Shown piece after piece: positions 25,947 through 34,729 of a DNA stretch of 64,000 nt (positions are counted from its first letter, which is position 1; each line of letters begins with the position of its first letter). The notes below the pieces were generated by a model that did not search any database, was not told where the DNA came from, and saw nothing but the letters and a program-made list of their open reading frames with translations. The position numbers and the translations under genes are program-made. Origin of the DNA: Arenimonas oryziterrae DSM 21050 = YC6267. Its GTDB lineage: Bacteria > Pseudomonadota > Gammaproteobacteria > Xanthomonadales > Xanthomonadaceae. The stretch is from contig NZ_ATVD01000002.1 in the NCBI RefSeq assembly GCF_000420545.1, positions 620,001 to 684,000 of the forward strand, given 5' to 3'.

Positions 25947-27389
25947 ATGGCGCAGACCGCAGTGGCGGAAACCTACAACGACAAGGTCGTGCTTCAGTTC
26001 TCGGTGATGACCGTGGTCTGGGGCATCGTCGGCATGCTGGTGGGCGTGTTCATCGCCGCGCAGCTGTACTGGCCGGAACTGGGCATGGGTGTGCCCTGGC
26101 TGAGCTACGGCCGGCTGCGGCCACTGCATACCAATGCGGTGATCTTCGCGTTCGGCGGCTCGGGCCTGATGGCCACCAGCCTGTACGTCGTGCAGCGCAC
26201 CTGCCACGTGCGCCTGATCAGCGACAAACTCGCGGCTTTTGTGTTCTGGGGCTGGCAGGCGGTCATCGTGCTCGCCGCGATCACCCTGCCGATGGGCCTG
26301 ACCCAGGGCAAGGAATACGCCGAGCTCGAATGGCCGATCGATCTGCTGATCACGGTGGTCTGGGTCGCGTACGCAATCGTCTTCTTCGGCACGATCGGCA
26401 AGCGCCGGGTCAGCCATATCTACGTGGCCAACTGGTTCTACGGCGCCTTCATCCTGGCGATTGCCCTGCTGCACATCGTCAACAACCTGGCGCTGCCGGT
26501 CAGCGCGGGCAAGTCCTACCAGGTCTACACCGGCGCCGTCGATGCGATGGTGCAATGGTGGTACGGGCACAACGCGGTGGGTTTTTTCCTGACCGCCGGC
26601 TTCCTCGGCATGATGTATTACTTCGTACCCAAGCAGGCCGGGCGCCCGGTGTATTCCTACCGCCTGTCGATCGTGCACTTCTGGGCGCTGATCGCCATCT
26701 ACATGTGGGCCGGTCCGCACCATCTGCAATACACCGCCCTGCCCGACTGGGTGCAGTCGCTGGGCATGGTGTTCTCGCTGATCCTGCTCGCGCCCAGCTG
26801 GGGCGGCGCGATCAATGGCGTCATGACGCTGTCGGGCGCCTGGCACAAGCTGCGCACCGATCCGGTGCTGAAGTTCCTGATCGTTGCGATCTCGTTCTAC
26901 ATGATCGCCACCTTCGAGGGGCCGATGATGTCGATCAAGACGGTCAACTCGCTCAGCCACTACACCGACTGGACGGTCGGCCATGTGCATGCGGGTGCGC
27001 TGGGCTGGGTCGCGATGATCACGATCGGCTCGCTGTATTCGCTGTTCCCGCGCCTGCTGGGCGTGAACGCGATGTACTCCACACGATTGATCGACACGCA
27101 TTTCTGGGTACACACGATCGGCGTGGTGTTCTACATCGCCGCGATGTGGATCGCCGGCGTCATGCAGGGCCTGATGTGGCGTGCGACCAACGAGGACGGC
27201 ACGTTGACGTACACCTTCATCGAGTCGCTCAAGGCGACCTATCCCTACTATTTCGTGCGCATGGCCGGTGGCGTGTTCGTCGTCGCGGGCATGCTGATCA
27301 TGGCCTGGAACGTCTGGCAGACCTTCCGCATCGCGCAGCGCACCGGCGAAACGCCCGTGCTGGCGCCCGCCGCCGACGCGCACGCCTGA
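25947..27389 (+). CDS. ccoN: cbb3-type cytochrome c oxidase subunit I
   Basis: CcoN is the catalytic subunit of the high-affinity cbb3 oxidase, reducing oxygen at a haem b3-CuB site. From ATG 25947 (ribosome site AAGGGG) the protein has 480 residues and about twelve helices. Histidine ligands appear in [52 protein letters not shown] and [14 protein letters not shown], as in the C-type oxidase family. An upstream ATG at 25926 coincides with the predicted transcription start and has no ribosome site, so I prefer 25947. It opens a long operon of oxidase and maturation genes. Confidence 0.96.
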   Translation: MAQTAVAETYNDKVVLQFSVMTVVWGIVGMLVGVFIAAQLYWPELGMGVPWLSYGRLRPLHTNAVIFAFGGSGLMATSLYVVQRTCHVRLISDKLAAFVFWGWQAVIVLAAITLPMGLTQGKEYAELEWPIDLLITVVWVAYAIVFFGTIGKRRVSHIYVANWFYGAFILAIALLHIVNNLALPVSAGKSYQVYTGAVDAMVQWWYGHNAVGFFLTAGFLGMMYYFVPKQAGRPVYSYRLSIVHFWALIAIYMWAGPHHLQYTALPDWVQSLGMVFSLILLAPSWGGAINGVMTLSGAWHKLRTDPVLKFLIVAISFYMIATFEGPMMSIKTVNSLSHYTDWTVGHVHAGALGWVAMITIGSLYSLFPRLLGVNAMYSTRLIDTHFWVHTIGVVFYIAAMWIAGVMQGLMWRATNEDGTLTYTFIESLKATYPYYFVRMAGGVFVVAGMLIMAWNVWQTFRIAQRTGETPVLAPAADAHA

Positions 27390-27399
27390 GGACATCGCC

Positions 27400-28014
27400 A
27401 TGGCCAATCATTCCCACGAAAAAGTCGAAACCAATATCAGCCTGATGGCGATCCTGATCGCGGTCGTGATCAGCTTCGGCGGCCTGGCCGAGATCGTGCC
27501 GCTGATGTACCAGGCCGAGGCGATCCAGCCGCTGCCCGGCGTGGTGCCGTATCCGGCGTTGCAGCTGGCCGGACGCGACGTGTACGTGCGCGAGGGTTGC
27601 TACAACTGCCATTCGCAGATGGTGCGCACCCTGCGTTTCGAAACCGAACGCTACGGCCACTATTCGCTGGCGGGCGAGTCGGTGTACGACCGGCCGTTCC
27701 AGTGGGGCAGCAAACGCACCGGCCCGGACCTGGCGCGCGTCGGCGGTCGCTATTCCGACGACTGGCACCGCGTGCACCTGAGCAATCCGCGCGATGTGGT
27801 GCCGGAGTCGAACATGCCAGCGTATTCCTGGCTGGCGGGAAGCCCGCTCGACGGCCAGAGCGTCACCGCGCACATGCGCGGCCTGCGCGCGCTCGGCGAC
27901 CCCTATACCGATGCCGACATCGCTGGGGCTGCCGACGCGGTGGCCGGCAAGACCGAACTCGACGCCGTGATCGCCTATCTCCAGGGCCTCGGCAAACATG
28001 CACCGCGAGGTTGA
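27400..28014 (+). CDS. ccoO: cbb3-type cytochrome c oxidase subunit II (monohaem)
   Basis: CcoO is the membrane-anchored monohaem cytochrome c subunit that relays electrons to CcoN. The 204-residue protein has one N-terminal helix (about 14-34, [20 protein letters not shown]) and a periplasmic domain. The domain has haem motif C67-Y-N-C70-H71 within [18 protein letters not shown], followed by the family-typical YGHYSLAGE and [11 protein letters not shown] (axial Met). It lies ten bases after ccoN. Length and motifs are standard. Confidence 0.96.
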   Translation: MANHSHEKVETNISLMAILIAVVISFGGLAEIVPLMYQAEAIQPLPGVVPYPALQLAGRDVYVREGCYNCHSQMVRTLRFETERYGHYSLAGESVYDRPFQWGSKRTGPDLARVGGRYSDDWHRVHLSNPRDVVPESNMPAYSWLAGSPLDGQSVTAHMRGLRALGDPYTDADIAGAADAVAGKTELDAVIAYLQGLGKHAPRG

Positions 28015-28018
28015 ACCG

Positions 28019-28159
28019 ATGATCACCGGAATCGTCACCGCCCTGCTGCTCGCCGCGTTCCTGCTCGGCACGGCCTGGGTCTACAGCGGCCGCCAGTCGG
28101 CCGACTACGAACGCGCGGCCCGCGTGCCGCTGGAAGGCGACGCGGAGAATGCGCCATGA
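28019..28159 (+). CDS. ccoQ: cbb3 oxidase subunit CcoQ (small membrane subunit)
   Basis: This is a 46-residue reading frame between ccoO and ccoP. It begins MITGIVTALLLAAFLLG, forms one membrane helix (about 3-22), and ends in a charged tail with YERAARVPLEGDAE. This is the size, topology and position of CcoQ/FixQ, which stabilises the assembled oxidase. It starts four bases after the ccoO stop and its own stop overlaps the ccoP ATG (ATGA), so translation is coupled. It is short and variable in sequence, as is normal for this subunit. Confidence 0.88.
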   Translation: MITGIVTALLLAAFLLGTAWVYSGRQSADYERAARVPLEGDAENAP

Positions 28160-29052
28160 CCTCGGGCTGGTCGGCTTTCATCATCGCGATCGTCGTGATC
28201 AACATCGTCGGTTCGGTCTGGCTGCTGTGGTGGACCGCGCGGCGGCGCAGCGGCGATCCCGCCGCCGACAGCACCAGTCACTACTGGGATGGCGACATCA
28301 CCGAATACAACAACCCGATGCCGCGCTGGTGGATCAACCTGTTCTACCTGACCATCGTGTTCGGCATCGCCTACCTGGTCTGGTATCCGGGCATGGGCGC
28401 GTTTACCGGGCGCGGCGGCTGGAGTTCGGCCGGGCAGCTCAAGACCGACCAGGCCGCAGCGGAACGCCTGCTCGCCAGCCACTTCAAAAAATTCTCCGAC
28501 CTGCCCATCGACCAGATCGCCCGCGATCCGCGCGCGATTGCCACTGGCCAGCGCATCTTCGCCAACACCTGCTCGACCTGCCATGGCTCGGATGCGCGCG
28601 GCGGTCGCGGTTTTCCCAATCTCACCGACGACAACTGGCAATGGGGCCACACGCCTGCCGACATCCTGCAGACCGTGCAGGAAGGCCGCCAGGCCGCGAT
28701 GCCGCCGTTCGCGAGCGCGCTCGGCGATCCGTCCAATGTCGCGGCGACCGCCGTCTATGTGCAGAGCCTGTCGGGCATGAAGGTCGATCCCCTGCTCGCC
28801 AACATCGGCAAGCAGAGTTTTTCCGGCATCTGCGCGGCCTGCCATGGCGCCGACGGCAAGGGCAATCCGGCGATCGGCTCGGCCAACCTCACCGACGACT
28901 ATTGGCTGTACGGCAATCGCATCGAAGACATCCGCGCAGCGATCGAGCAGGGCCACAATGGCCACATGCCCGCGCACAAGGAGATCCTCGGGGAAACCCG
29001 CACGCGCCTGGTCGCGGCCTACGTCTATTCTCTGTCGCATCCGAAAAAGTAG
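28156..29052 (+). CDS. ccoP: cbb3-type cytochrome c oxidase subunit III (dihaem)
   Basis: CcoP is the dihaem cytochrome c subunit that receives electrons from soluble or membrane cytochrome c. The 298-residue protein has two N-terminal helices (about 7-27 and 58-78) joined by a loop with HYWDGDITEYNNPMPRWW, the CcoP signature. Two c-type haem sites follow: C139-S-T-C142-H143 and C226-A-A-C229-H230. Each is followed by an axial methionine region (MPPFAS and HMPAHKE). The start overlaps ccoQ by four bases. Confidence 0.96.
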   Translation: MTSGWSAFIIAIVVINIVGSVWLLWWTARRRSGDPAADSTSHYWDGDITEYNNPMPRWWINLFYLTIVFGIAYLVWYPGMGAFTGRGGWSSAGQLKTDQAAAERLLASHFKKFSDLPIDQIARDPRAIATGQRIFANTCSTCHGSDARGGRGFPNLTDDNWQWGHTPADILQTVQEGRQAAMPPFASALGDPSNVAATAVYVQSLSGMKVDPLLANIGKQSFSGICAACHGADGKGNPAIGSANLTDDYWLYGNRIEDIRAAIEQGHNGHMPAHKEILGETRTRLVAAYVYSLSHPKK

Positions 29053-29065
29053 GCGGAGTCCGCAC

Positions 29066-29359
29066 ATGGCCAAGCTCGAAGCCGAACCCCGGTTCGACCA
29101 CCCGCCCCGCCCGCTGGTGCAGCGGATCGGCGCGATCCTGTGGCCCTCGTTTTTCTCGGCCGGCGTCGGCACGGCGGTGTTCTTCGCCTTCGTCGACCCG
29201 CTGCAACTGCGCGACATCACTTTTCCGGAGGTCGCGATCAGTCGCGAAGCCGGCTACACGATCGCGTTCTTCCTGTTCTGGGCCGCGACCGCCGGATCGA
29301 GCCTGTTCACCTGGATCCTGCTGCGCCCTGCCAGCCGCTACAACCAGCCGTTGCCCTGA
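29066..29359 (+). CDS. small membrane protein in the cbb3 cluster
   Basis: This 97-residue protein lies between ccoP and ccoG. It has a soluble N-terminus with PPRPLVQRIGAILWPSFFSA and two membrane helices (about 22-42 and 64-86), with an intervening DPLQLRDITFPEVAISRE loop. I do not know a named family, though small unassigned membrane genes at this place are familiar in gammaproteobacterial cco clusters. The gap to ccoP is 13 bases and to ccoG five, so it is in the operon. A role in oxidase assembly is an inference from position only. Confidence 0.78.
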   Translation: MAKLEAEPRFDHPPRPLVQRIGAILWPSFFSAGVGTAVFFAFVDPLQLRDITFPEVAISREAGYTIAFFLFWAATAGSSLFTWILLRPASRYNQPLP

Positions 29360-29364
29360 TCGCC

Positions 29365-30909
29365 GTGGCCAAGGACATCGCCAGTGCGTTGATCGACGAG
29401 GGCTCGCTCTACGTCTCCGAACGCAAGGTCTACCCACGTGAAACCGGCGGCCGCTACCAGCGTCTGCGCGTGCTCGCAGTCGTCGTACTGCTGGGCATGT
29501 ACTACGTGTTCCCGTGGCTGAACTGGAGCGGGCGGCAGGCGGTGCTGTTCGACCTGCCGGCGCGCAAGTTCTACATTTTCGCGCTCGCGTTCTGGCCGCA
29601 GGACTTTTTCTTCCTGGCCCTGCTGCTGATCATGGCCGGCCTGTCGCTGTTCTTCTTCACCGCGCTGGCCGGTCGGCTGTGGTGCGGGTATGCCTGCCCG
29701 CAGACGGTGTGGACGGAAGTGTTCCTGTGGATGGAGCAGTGGACCGAAGGCGACCGCCATCACCGCATGAAACTCGATGCCGCGCCCTGGTCGGCGAACA
29801 AGCTGCGGCGCAAGCTGGGCAAGCATTCCCTGTGGCTGGTGTTCGCCTTGTGGACGGGCTTCACCTTCGTCGGCTTTTTCACGCCGATCCGCGATCTCGC
29901 CGCCCGCGTGTCGCCGTTCGCGTGGAGCGGCTGGGAAATCTTCTGGGTGCTGTTCTACGCGCTCGCGACCTGGGGCAATGCCGGCGTCCTGCGCGAGCAG
30001 GTCTGCAAGTACATGTGCCCGTACGCGCGCTTCCAGAGCGCGATGTTTGACCGAAACACGCTGATCATCAGCTACGACCCGATGCGCGGCGAACCGCGCG
30101 GCCCGCGCAAGAAATCCCAGCTCGCCAGCGTGCTCGAACGCGCGCGCGGCCTGCTGCCGGTGGCGGCGGCAACCCGCGCGGTGATCGCCGCCGCGCAGCG
30201 CGGTCGCGCCTCCGATGCACGCGTCACGACCGGACTGATCGTCGATGCGCCGGTCGATCTCACGCCGGCGCCGGGCGTGTCCGCGCCCGAGGACCTCGGC
30301 GATTGCATCGACTGCACGATCTGCGTGCAGGTTTGCCCCACCGGCATCGACATCCGCAACGGTCTGCAATACGAATGCATCGCCTGCGCCGCCTGCGTGG
30401 ACGCCTGCGATGCGGTCATGGACAAGATGGGCTATCCGCACGGGCTGATCCGGCACACCACGCAGAATGCGATCGACGGCAAACCGACCCGTGTGCTGCG
30501 TCCGCGCGTGTGGATCTATGGCCTGCTGCTGCTGGCCCTGGGCATCGGCACGATCGCCGGCATCGCCCTGCGCAAACCGCTGATCGTCGACGTGCTGCGC
30601 GACAAGCAGCTGTACCGGATCGGCGACGGCGGGCGCATCGAGAATGCCTATACGCTGCGCATCATCAACAAGGACGCCCGCGCCAAGACCTTCGTGCTGA
30701 GCATCGACAGCCAAGCGCCCCTGCAGTTGTCGACGGCGCGCGTCGTGCTGCCGGCCGCGTCGGAGGAAGTGCTGACGGTGCCGGTCATGGTCAGCGCGGC
30801 ACCGGGCACCGTGCACGGCCGCGCCGACCTGCGTTTTGTCGTACGCGAACAGGACGGCAGTCTGCAGCAGGCCGAGGAAGCGCGTTTCTTCGGACCGGTC
30901 TCGCCATGA
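29365..30909 (+). CDS. ccoG: cbb3 oxidase maturation ferredoxin-like protein CcoG (RdxA/FixG)
   Basis: CcoG is a polyferredoxin membrane protein that reduces copper for cbb3 assembly. Starting at GTG 29365, five bases after the preceding stop, the protein has 514 residues. It has about five helices with WCGYACPQTVWTEVF and CKYMCPYARFQSAMFD, then two [4Fe-4S] binding motifs, CIDCTICVQVCPTGID and CIACAACVDACD. The C-terminal about 130 residues form an immunoglobulin-like periplasmic domain after the last helix. The GTG start gives the normal N-terminus (LYVSERKVYPRE near residue 15). The stop overlaps ccoH (ATGA). Confidence 0.93.
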   Translation: MAKDIASALIDEGSLYVSERKVYPRETGGRYQRLRVLAVVVLLGMYYVFPWLNWSGRQAVLFDLPARKFYIFALAFWPQDFFFLALLLIMAGLSLFFFTALAGRLWCGYACPQTVWTEVFLWMEQWTEGDRHHRMKLDAAPWSANKLRRKLGKHSLWLVFALWTGFTFVGFFTPIRDLAARVSPFAWSGWEIFWVLFYALATWGNAGVLREQVCKYMCPYARFQSAMFDRNTLIISYDPMRGEPRGPRKKSQLASVLERARGLLPVAAATRAVIAAAQRGRASDARVTTGLIVDAPVDLTPAPGVSAPEDLGDCIDCTICVQVCPTGIDIRNGLQYECIACAACVDACDAVMDKMGYPHGLIRHTTQNAIDGKPTRVLRPRVWIYGLLLLALGIGTIAGIALRKPLIVDVLRDKQLYRIGDGGRIENAYTLRIINKDARAKTFVLSIDSQAPLQLSTARVVLPAASEEVLTVPVMVSAAPGTVHGRADLRFVVREQDGSLQQAEEARFFGPVSP

Positions 30910-31409
30910 ATGCGAGCCCGGCCAGTGCGTGGTACCGGCAGCCGATCCTGTGGCTGGCACTGTTGCTGCCTGCCGCGATCGTGGTCGCCGCGGCGGTCAC
31001 CTTGGCCATCGCGATGCGCGATGGCAGCAGCGATGCCGCCCCGGACAGCGTTCGCCGCACCGCGCAGACACAAGTCACCGATCTCGCGCCGGATCTGGAA
31101 GCGCAGCGGCGCGGCCTGAGTGCCGTACTCGATCGCGATGCCGACGACCACGGCGTTCGGATCACGCTCACCGGTCCGGGCGGCGACCAGGCGTTGACCC
31201 TGCATCTGGTGCATCCGGCGCAGGCCTCGCGCGATGTCGAGATCCGCCTGATGCGCACGGGCACGGTCTGGCTGGGCCGCAGTTCCGAGCCGCTTGCCGG
31301 CCGCTGGCGATTGCGCCTGCAACCGACCGCGGGCGACTGGCGACTGGTCGGACATCTGCCGGACGACGGCCGCCGCGCCGAACTGCAACCGGCTTTCGCC
31401 ACGCCATGA
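30906..31409 (+). CDS. ccoH: FixH/CcoH-type cbb3 assembly protein
   Basis: This is a 167-residue, single-pass membrane protein of the FixH family. It has a short cytoplasmic N-terminus with WYRQPILWLALLLPAAIVVAA, one helix (about 12-36) and a beta-rich periplasmic domain with GVRITLTGPGGDQALTLHLV and AGRWRLRLQPTAGDWRLVG. CcoH stabilises the cbb3 complex during assembly. The start overlaps ccoG (ATGA) and the stop overlaps ccoI (ATGA), placing it in a strictly coupled ccoGHIS series. Confidence 0.87.
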   Translation: MNASPASAWYRQPILWLALLLPAAIVVAAAVTLAIAMRDGSSDAAPDSVRRTAQTQVTDLAPDLEAQRRGLSAVLDRDADDHGVRITLTGPGGDQALTLHLVHPAQASRDVEIRLMRTGTVWLGRSSEPLAGRWRLRLQPTAGDWRLVGHLPDDGRRAELQPAFATP

Positions 31410-33808
31410 ACACGATCGCCAGCGACGCCGTCTTCGCCCCGGTCAAAGCGGCCGCGACCTGCTTTCATTGCGGCGAGGACCTGCCTGCGCACGCGCTCGT
31501 GATCCGGATCGACGAACGCGAGCATCCGGTCTGCTGCGCCGGCTGCGCGGCGGCGGCGATCTGGATTCGTGATGCCGGCCTGGGCGACTACTACCGGCTG
31601 CGCGCGCGCGACGGCAACCGCGTCGATCGCGAGGCCGCCGACTACCGCAGTTGGGATCGCGAGGATGTGCAACGCGAACACGTGCTGAGCACGCCGGCCG
31701 GCTGCGAGATCACGCTCGCGGTCGAGGGCCTGCGCTGCGCGGCCTGTGCCTGGCTGATCGATCGCGCCTTGGCGCGCGAGCCCGGCGTCGATCAGGTCAG
31801 CGTCAATGCCGTCACCGGTCGCCTGCGCCTGGGCTGGCAACCGCAACGCGTGCGTCTGTCGCAACTGCTCGGGCTCGTCGCCAGCCTGGGTTATCGCCCG
31901 CACCTGGCCGGCGGCGCGGCGCGCGAAGCCGCGCGTCGTCGCGAGCGCAATACGCTGCTGCTGCGTCTGGGCCTGGCCCTGCTCGCGGCGACGCAGGCGA
32001 TGATGTTTTCCGAAGCCCTGTATCTCGATAGCGCGCAGCAGATGTCGCTGGCCACGCGCGATCTTTTCCGCTGGCTGACTTTCCTGGTCTGCACGCCGGT
32101 CGTGGTCTATTCGGGCGCACCGTTTTTCACCGGCCTGTGGCGTGAATGGCGCCAGCGGCGCGTGGGCATGGACACGCTTGCGGCCGGCTCGATCGGCCTG
32201 GCCTACATCGCCAGCCTGATCGAAACCCTGCGCGGCGGCGCCACGGTCTGGTTCGACGCGGCGGCGATGTTCGTGTTGTTCCTGCTGACCGCACGCGTGC
32301 TCGAACGCTTCGCCCGCCAGCGCGCCACCGCGCAACTGGACTTGCTGGCGCGCGCGCAACCCGCGCTCGCGTGGCGACAGCAAGGCACGGACTACACCCA
32401 GGTGCCGATCGGCGATCTGCGCGCGGGCGACCTAGTCCGCGTTCCCGCTGATACCGCCGTGCCCGCCGACGGCGAACTGCTCGACGAGGCCGGCGCTTTC
32501 AACGAAGCGCTGTTGACCGGCGAAGCCGCACCAAGACCGAAACAGCGCGGCGATCGCGTGTATGCCGGCAGCGTCGCCGGCGGACAGGCGGCGCGTCTAC
32601 GCATCACTGCGCTTGGCGCGGCAACGCGCCTGTCGCAGATCCAGCGCCTGGTCGAACGCGCCCAGGCGCAGCGTCCGGCGCTTGCCCGCTGGGCGGATCG
32701 GCTGGCGTCGCGTTTCGTGATCGGGATGATCGTGGTCGCTGTCGCGGCGTTCGCGCTGTGGTCGCAGCACGACACCTCGCGCGCGTTCGCGATCGCTTTG
32801 TCGGTGCTCGTGGCCGCCTGTCCCTGCGCCTTGTCGTTGGCCGTGCCCGCAGCGCTGTCGGCCGCGAACGACGCCCTGGCGCGCGATGGCGTGCTCGTCG
32901 TCGGCGATCAGGCACTGGAACGACTCGCCGACATCGACACGATCCTGCTCGACAAAACCGGCACCTTGACCCGCGGCGTCGCCCGCCTGGTTCGTGTCGA
33001 GGTCTTCGCCGATATCGATGCGGAAACCGCACGCGCCTGGGCGGCGGCGCTCGAACGCGACAATCGCCATCCCCTGGCGACGGCCTTCGGCCGCTCGACC
33101 CTGGACGTGGACGCGCAGCAGTTGCATCCGGGCCGCGGCGTCGAAGGCCGCGTCGCCGGTCGCCACTTGCGTCTGGGCCGTGCGGATTTCGCGGCGGCGC
33201 GCACCGACGATGCCGCGATCTGGCTGGGCGACGGCGTGCAGGCGATTGCACGATTCGACATCCGCGACGAAACGCGCGCCGATGCGCCGGACTGCCTGCA
33301 GGCGCTGCGCGCGCTGGGGCTGGACATCGCGGTGATCAGCGGCGATGCCGACGCGCGCGTGCGCGAGGTCTGTGCCTCGCTCGACATCGCTGACTACCGC
33401 GCGCGGCAGACACCGGAAGGAAAACTCGCGCACATCCGGGCCCTGCAGGCGCGCGGGCACCGCGTACTGATGCTCGGCGATGGCATCAACGATGCACCGG
33501 TGCTCGCCGGTGCCGACGTGTCGGTCGCGATGGGCGAAGGCTCGGCGCTCGCGCAAGGCTCCGCCGATCTGCTGCTGCTCGGCGATCAGCTGATGCGCCT
33601 GCCGCGGGCCATCGCGTTGGCGCGGCGCACGCGCGCGCTGATCCGGCAGAATCTGATCTGGGCCGGCGCCTACAACGTGCTCGCCGTCGCGGTCGCGGCC
33701 GCCGGCTGGATCCACCCCGGTCTCGCCGCCTTGGGCATGGCCGGCTCGTCCCTGCTCGTCACGCTCAATGCCTTGCGGCTGACGCGCCGCCGTGCGGTGA
33801 CACCATGA
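31406..33808 (+). CDS. ccoI: copper-transporting P1B-type ATPase CcoI (FixI)
   Basis: CcoI is a P1B-type ATPase that exports copper for the cbb3 active site. The 800-residue protein starts with a cysteine-rich segment (CFHC at 19-22 and CCAGC at 43-47) and then an HMA-type domain with LRCAAC (C111, C114). The transport core has the CPC motif at 472-474, the phosphorylated D516 in DKTGTLT, the TGEA actuator loop, an HP motif in NRHPLATA and GDGINDAPVL. The extra N-terminal cysteines are typical of FixI/CcoI-type pumps. The start overlaps ccoH and the stop overlaps ccoS. Confidence 0.95.
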   Translation: MNTIASDAVFAPVKAAATCFHCGEDLPAHALVIRIDEREHPVCCAGCAAAAIWIRDAGLGDYYRLRARDGNRVDREAADYRSWDREDVQREHVLSTPAGCEITLAVEGLRCAACAWLIDRALAREPGVDQVSVNAVTGRLRLGWQPQRVRLSQLLGLVASLGYRPHLAGGAAREAARRRERNTLLLRLGLALLAATQAMMFSEALYLDSAQQMSLATRDLFRWLTFLVCTPVVVYSGAPFFTGLWREWRQRRVGMDTLAAGSIGLAYIASLIETLRGGATVWFDAAAMFVLFLLTARVLERFARQRATAQLDLLARAQPALAWRQQGTDYTQVPIGDLRAGDLVRVPADTAVPADGELLDEAGAFNEALLTGEAAPRPKQRGDRVYAGSVAGGQAARLRITALGAATRLSQIQRLVERAQAQRPALARWADRLASRFVIGMIVVAVAAFALWSQHDTSRAFAIALSVLVAACPCALSLAVPAALSAANDALARDGVLVVGDQALERLADIDTILLDKTGTLTRGVARLVRVEVFADIDAETARAWAAALERDNRHPLATAFGRSTLDVDAQQLHPGRGVEGRVAGRHLRLGRADFAAARTDDAAIWLGDGVQAIARFDIRDETRADAPDCLQALRALGLDIAVISGDADARVREVCASLDIADYRARQTPEGKLAHIRALQARGHRVLMLGDGINDAPVLAGADVSVAMGEGSALAQGSADLLLLGDQLMRLPRAIALARRTRALIRQNLIWAGAYNVLAVAVAAAGWIHPGLAALGMAGSSLLVTLNALRLTRRRAVTP

Positions 33809-33981
33809 ATATCCTGCTCGTGCTCATTCCGATTTCGCTGGCCCTGCTGGGCCTGGCGATCGCGGCCTTCTTCTGGGCGGTGCGCCGCGACCAGTTCGAA
33901 GATCTCGACAGCGCCGCACTCGATATCCTGCGCGACGATCCCGCGCCGCCGTCGAATCCTCCGACGGACAAGCCCTCATGA
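33805..33981 (+). CDS. ccoS: cbb3-type oxidase assembly protein CcoS
   Basis: This is a 58-residue protein with one N-terminal helix (MNILLVLIPISLALLGLAIA region, 1-24) and an acidic tail. The tail contains FFWAVRRDQFEDLDSAALDILRDD, split here as AVRRDQFEDLDS then ALDILRDD; the RRDQFEDLD sequence is the CcoS hallmark. CcoS is needed for cofactor insertion into CcoN. The ATG overlaps the ccoI stop (ATGA). Confidence 0.92.
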   Translation: MNILLVLIPISLALLGLAIAAFFWAVRRDQFEDLDSAALDILRDDPAPPSNPPTDKPS

Positions 33982-33994
33982 AACCTCAGCCGCC

Positions 33995-34717
33995 ATGCCC
34001 GTCGACCTGCTGACGCTCGCCGCCGCCTGGCTCAGTGGCCTGTTCGGCGGTGTGCATTGCCTGGCGATGTGCGGCGGCATCGCCACCGGACTGAGCGCGA
34101 GTGCGCCGTCGACACACGCGTTTCGCCAGGCCTTACTGCTCAATCTGGGACGCATCGGCGGCTATGCGCTCGCAGGCGCGATCGTCGGCGGCCTCGGTGG
34201 CGGCCTGCTGCGTCTGGCGCGTCTCGAGGGCCTCGCCGCGAGTCTGCGCATGCTGCTGGGACTGGTGCTGGTGGTGACGGCCTTGCGCTTGGTGTTTCCC
34301 ACGCGGCTATCGGGATTGTCGTCATTGGGTCATCGCGTCTGGCAACACCTGCGGCCCTGGCGCGAGCGCGCGATTCCGGCCGGCGGCCTCGCCCGCCCGA
34401 TCGTGATGGGCCTGTTCTGGGGCTGGCTGCCCTGCGGTCTGAGCACGACCTTGCTGATGGCCGCCTGGCTGGAGAGCAGCGCGCTGCATGGGGGCTTGCT
34501 GATGCTGGCGTTCGGCCTGGGCACCTTGCCGCTGATGACGGGACTGAGCTGGAGTGGCGCGCATTTCGCGCGACGCCTGGCGAATCCGCGCTGGCGATTC
34601 GCTGCCGCCGCCATGATCGCCGCCGCCGGCGTGGTCACGATCGCTGCCCCTTGGCTGGATCTGCAAGGTCATGCGCACGCCTGGCTGGAAGCACTGGGCT
34701 GCCGTTCGCTCGCGTGA
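33995..34717 (+). CDS. TauE/SafE-type membrane protein associated with cbb3 oxidase genes
   Basis: This is a 240-residue integral membrane protein of the group annotated as sulfite exporter TauE/SafE that regularly follows ccoS. The N-terminus SGLFGGVHCLAMCGGI carries a His and paired cysteines, and PIVMGLFWGWLPCGLSTTLL is the second characteristic Pro-Cys helix. Six helices are likely. The Cys/His pattern and its position after ccoS suggest copper handling for cbb3 assembly rather than sulfite export; that is inferred from context. It ends 12 bases from the convergent FNR-type gene, with no visible terminator between them. Confidence 0.85.
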   Translation: MPVDLLTLAAAWLSGLFGGVHCLAMCGGIATGLSASAPSTHAFRQALLLNLGRIGGYALAGAIVGGLGGGLLRLARLEGLAASLRMLLGLVLVVTALRLVFPTRLSGLSSLGHRVWQHLRPWRERAIPAGGLARPIVMGLFWGWLPCGLSTTLLMAAWLESSALHGGLLMLAFGLGTLPLMTGLSWSGAHFARRLANPRWRFAAAAMIAAAGVVTIAAPWLDLQGHAHAWLEALGCRSLA

Positions 34718-34729
34718 GCCCGACCTGCG

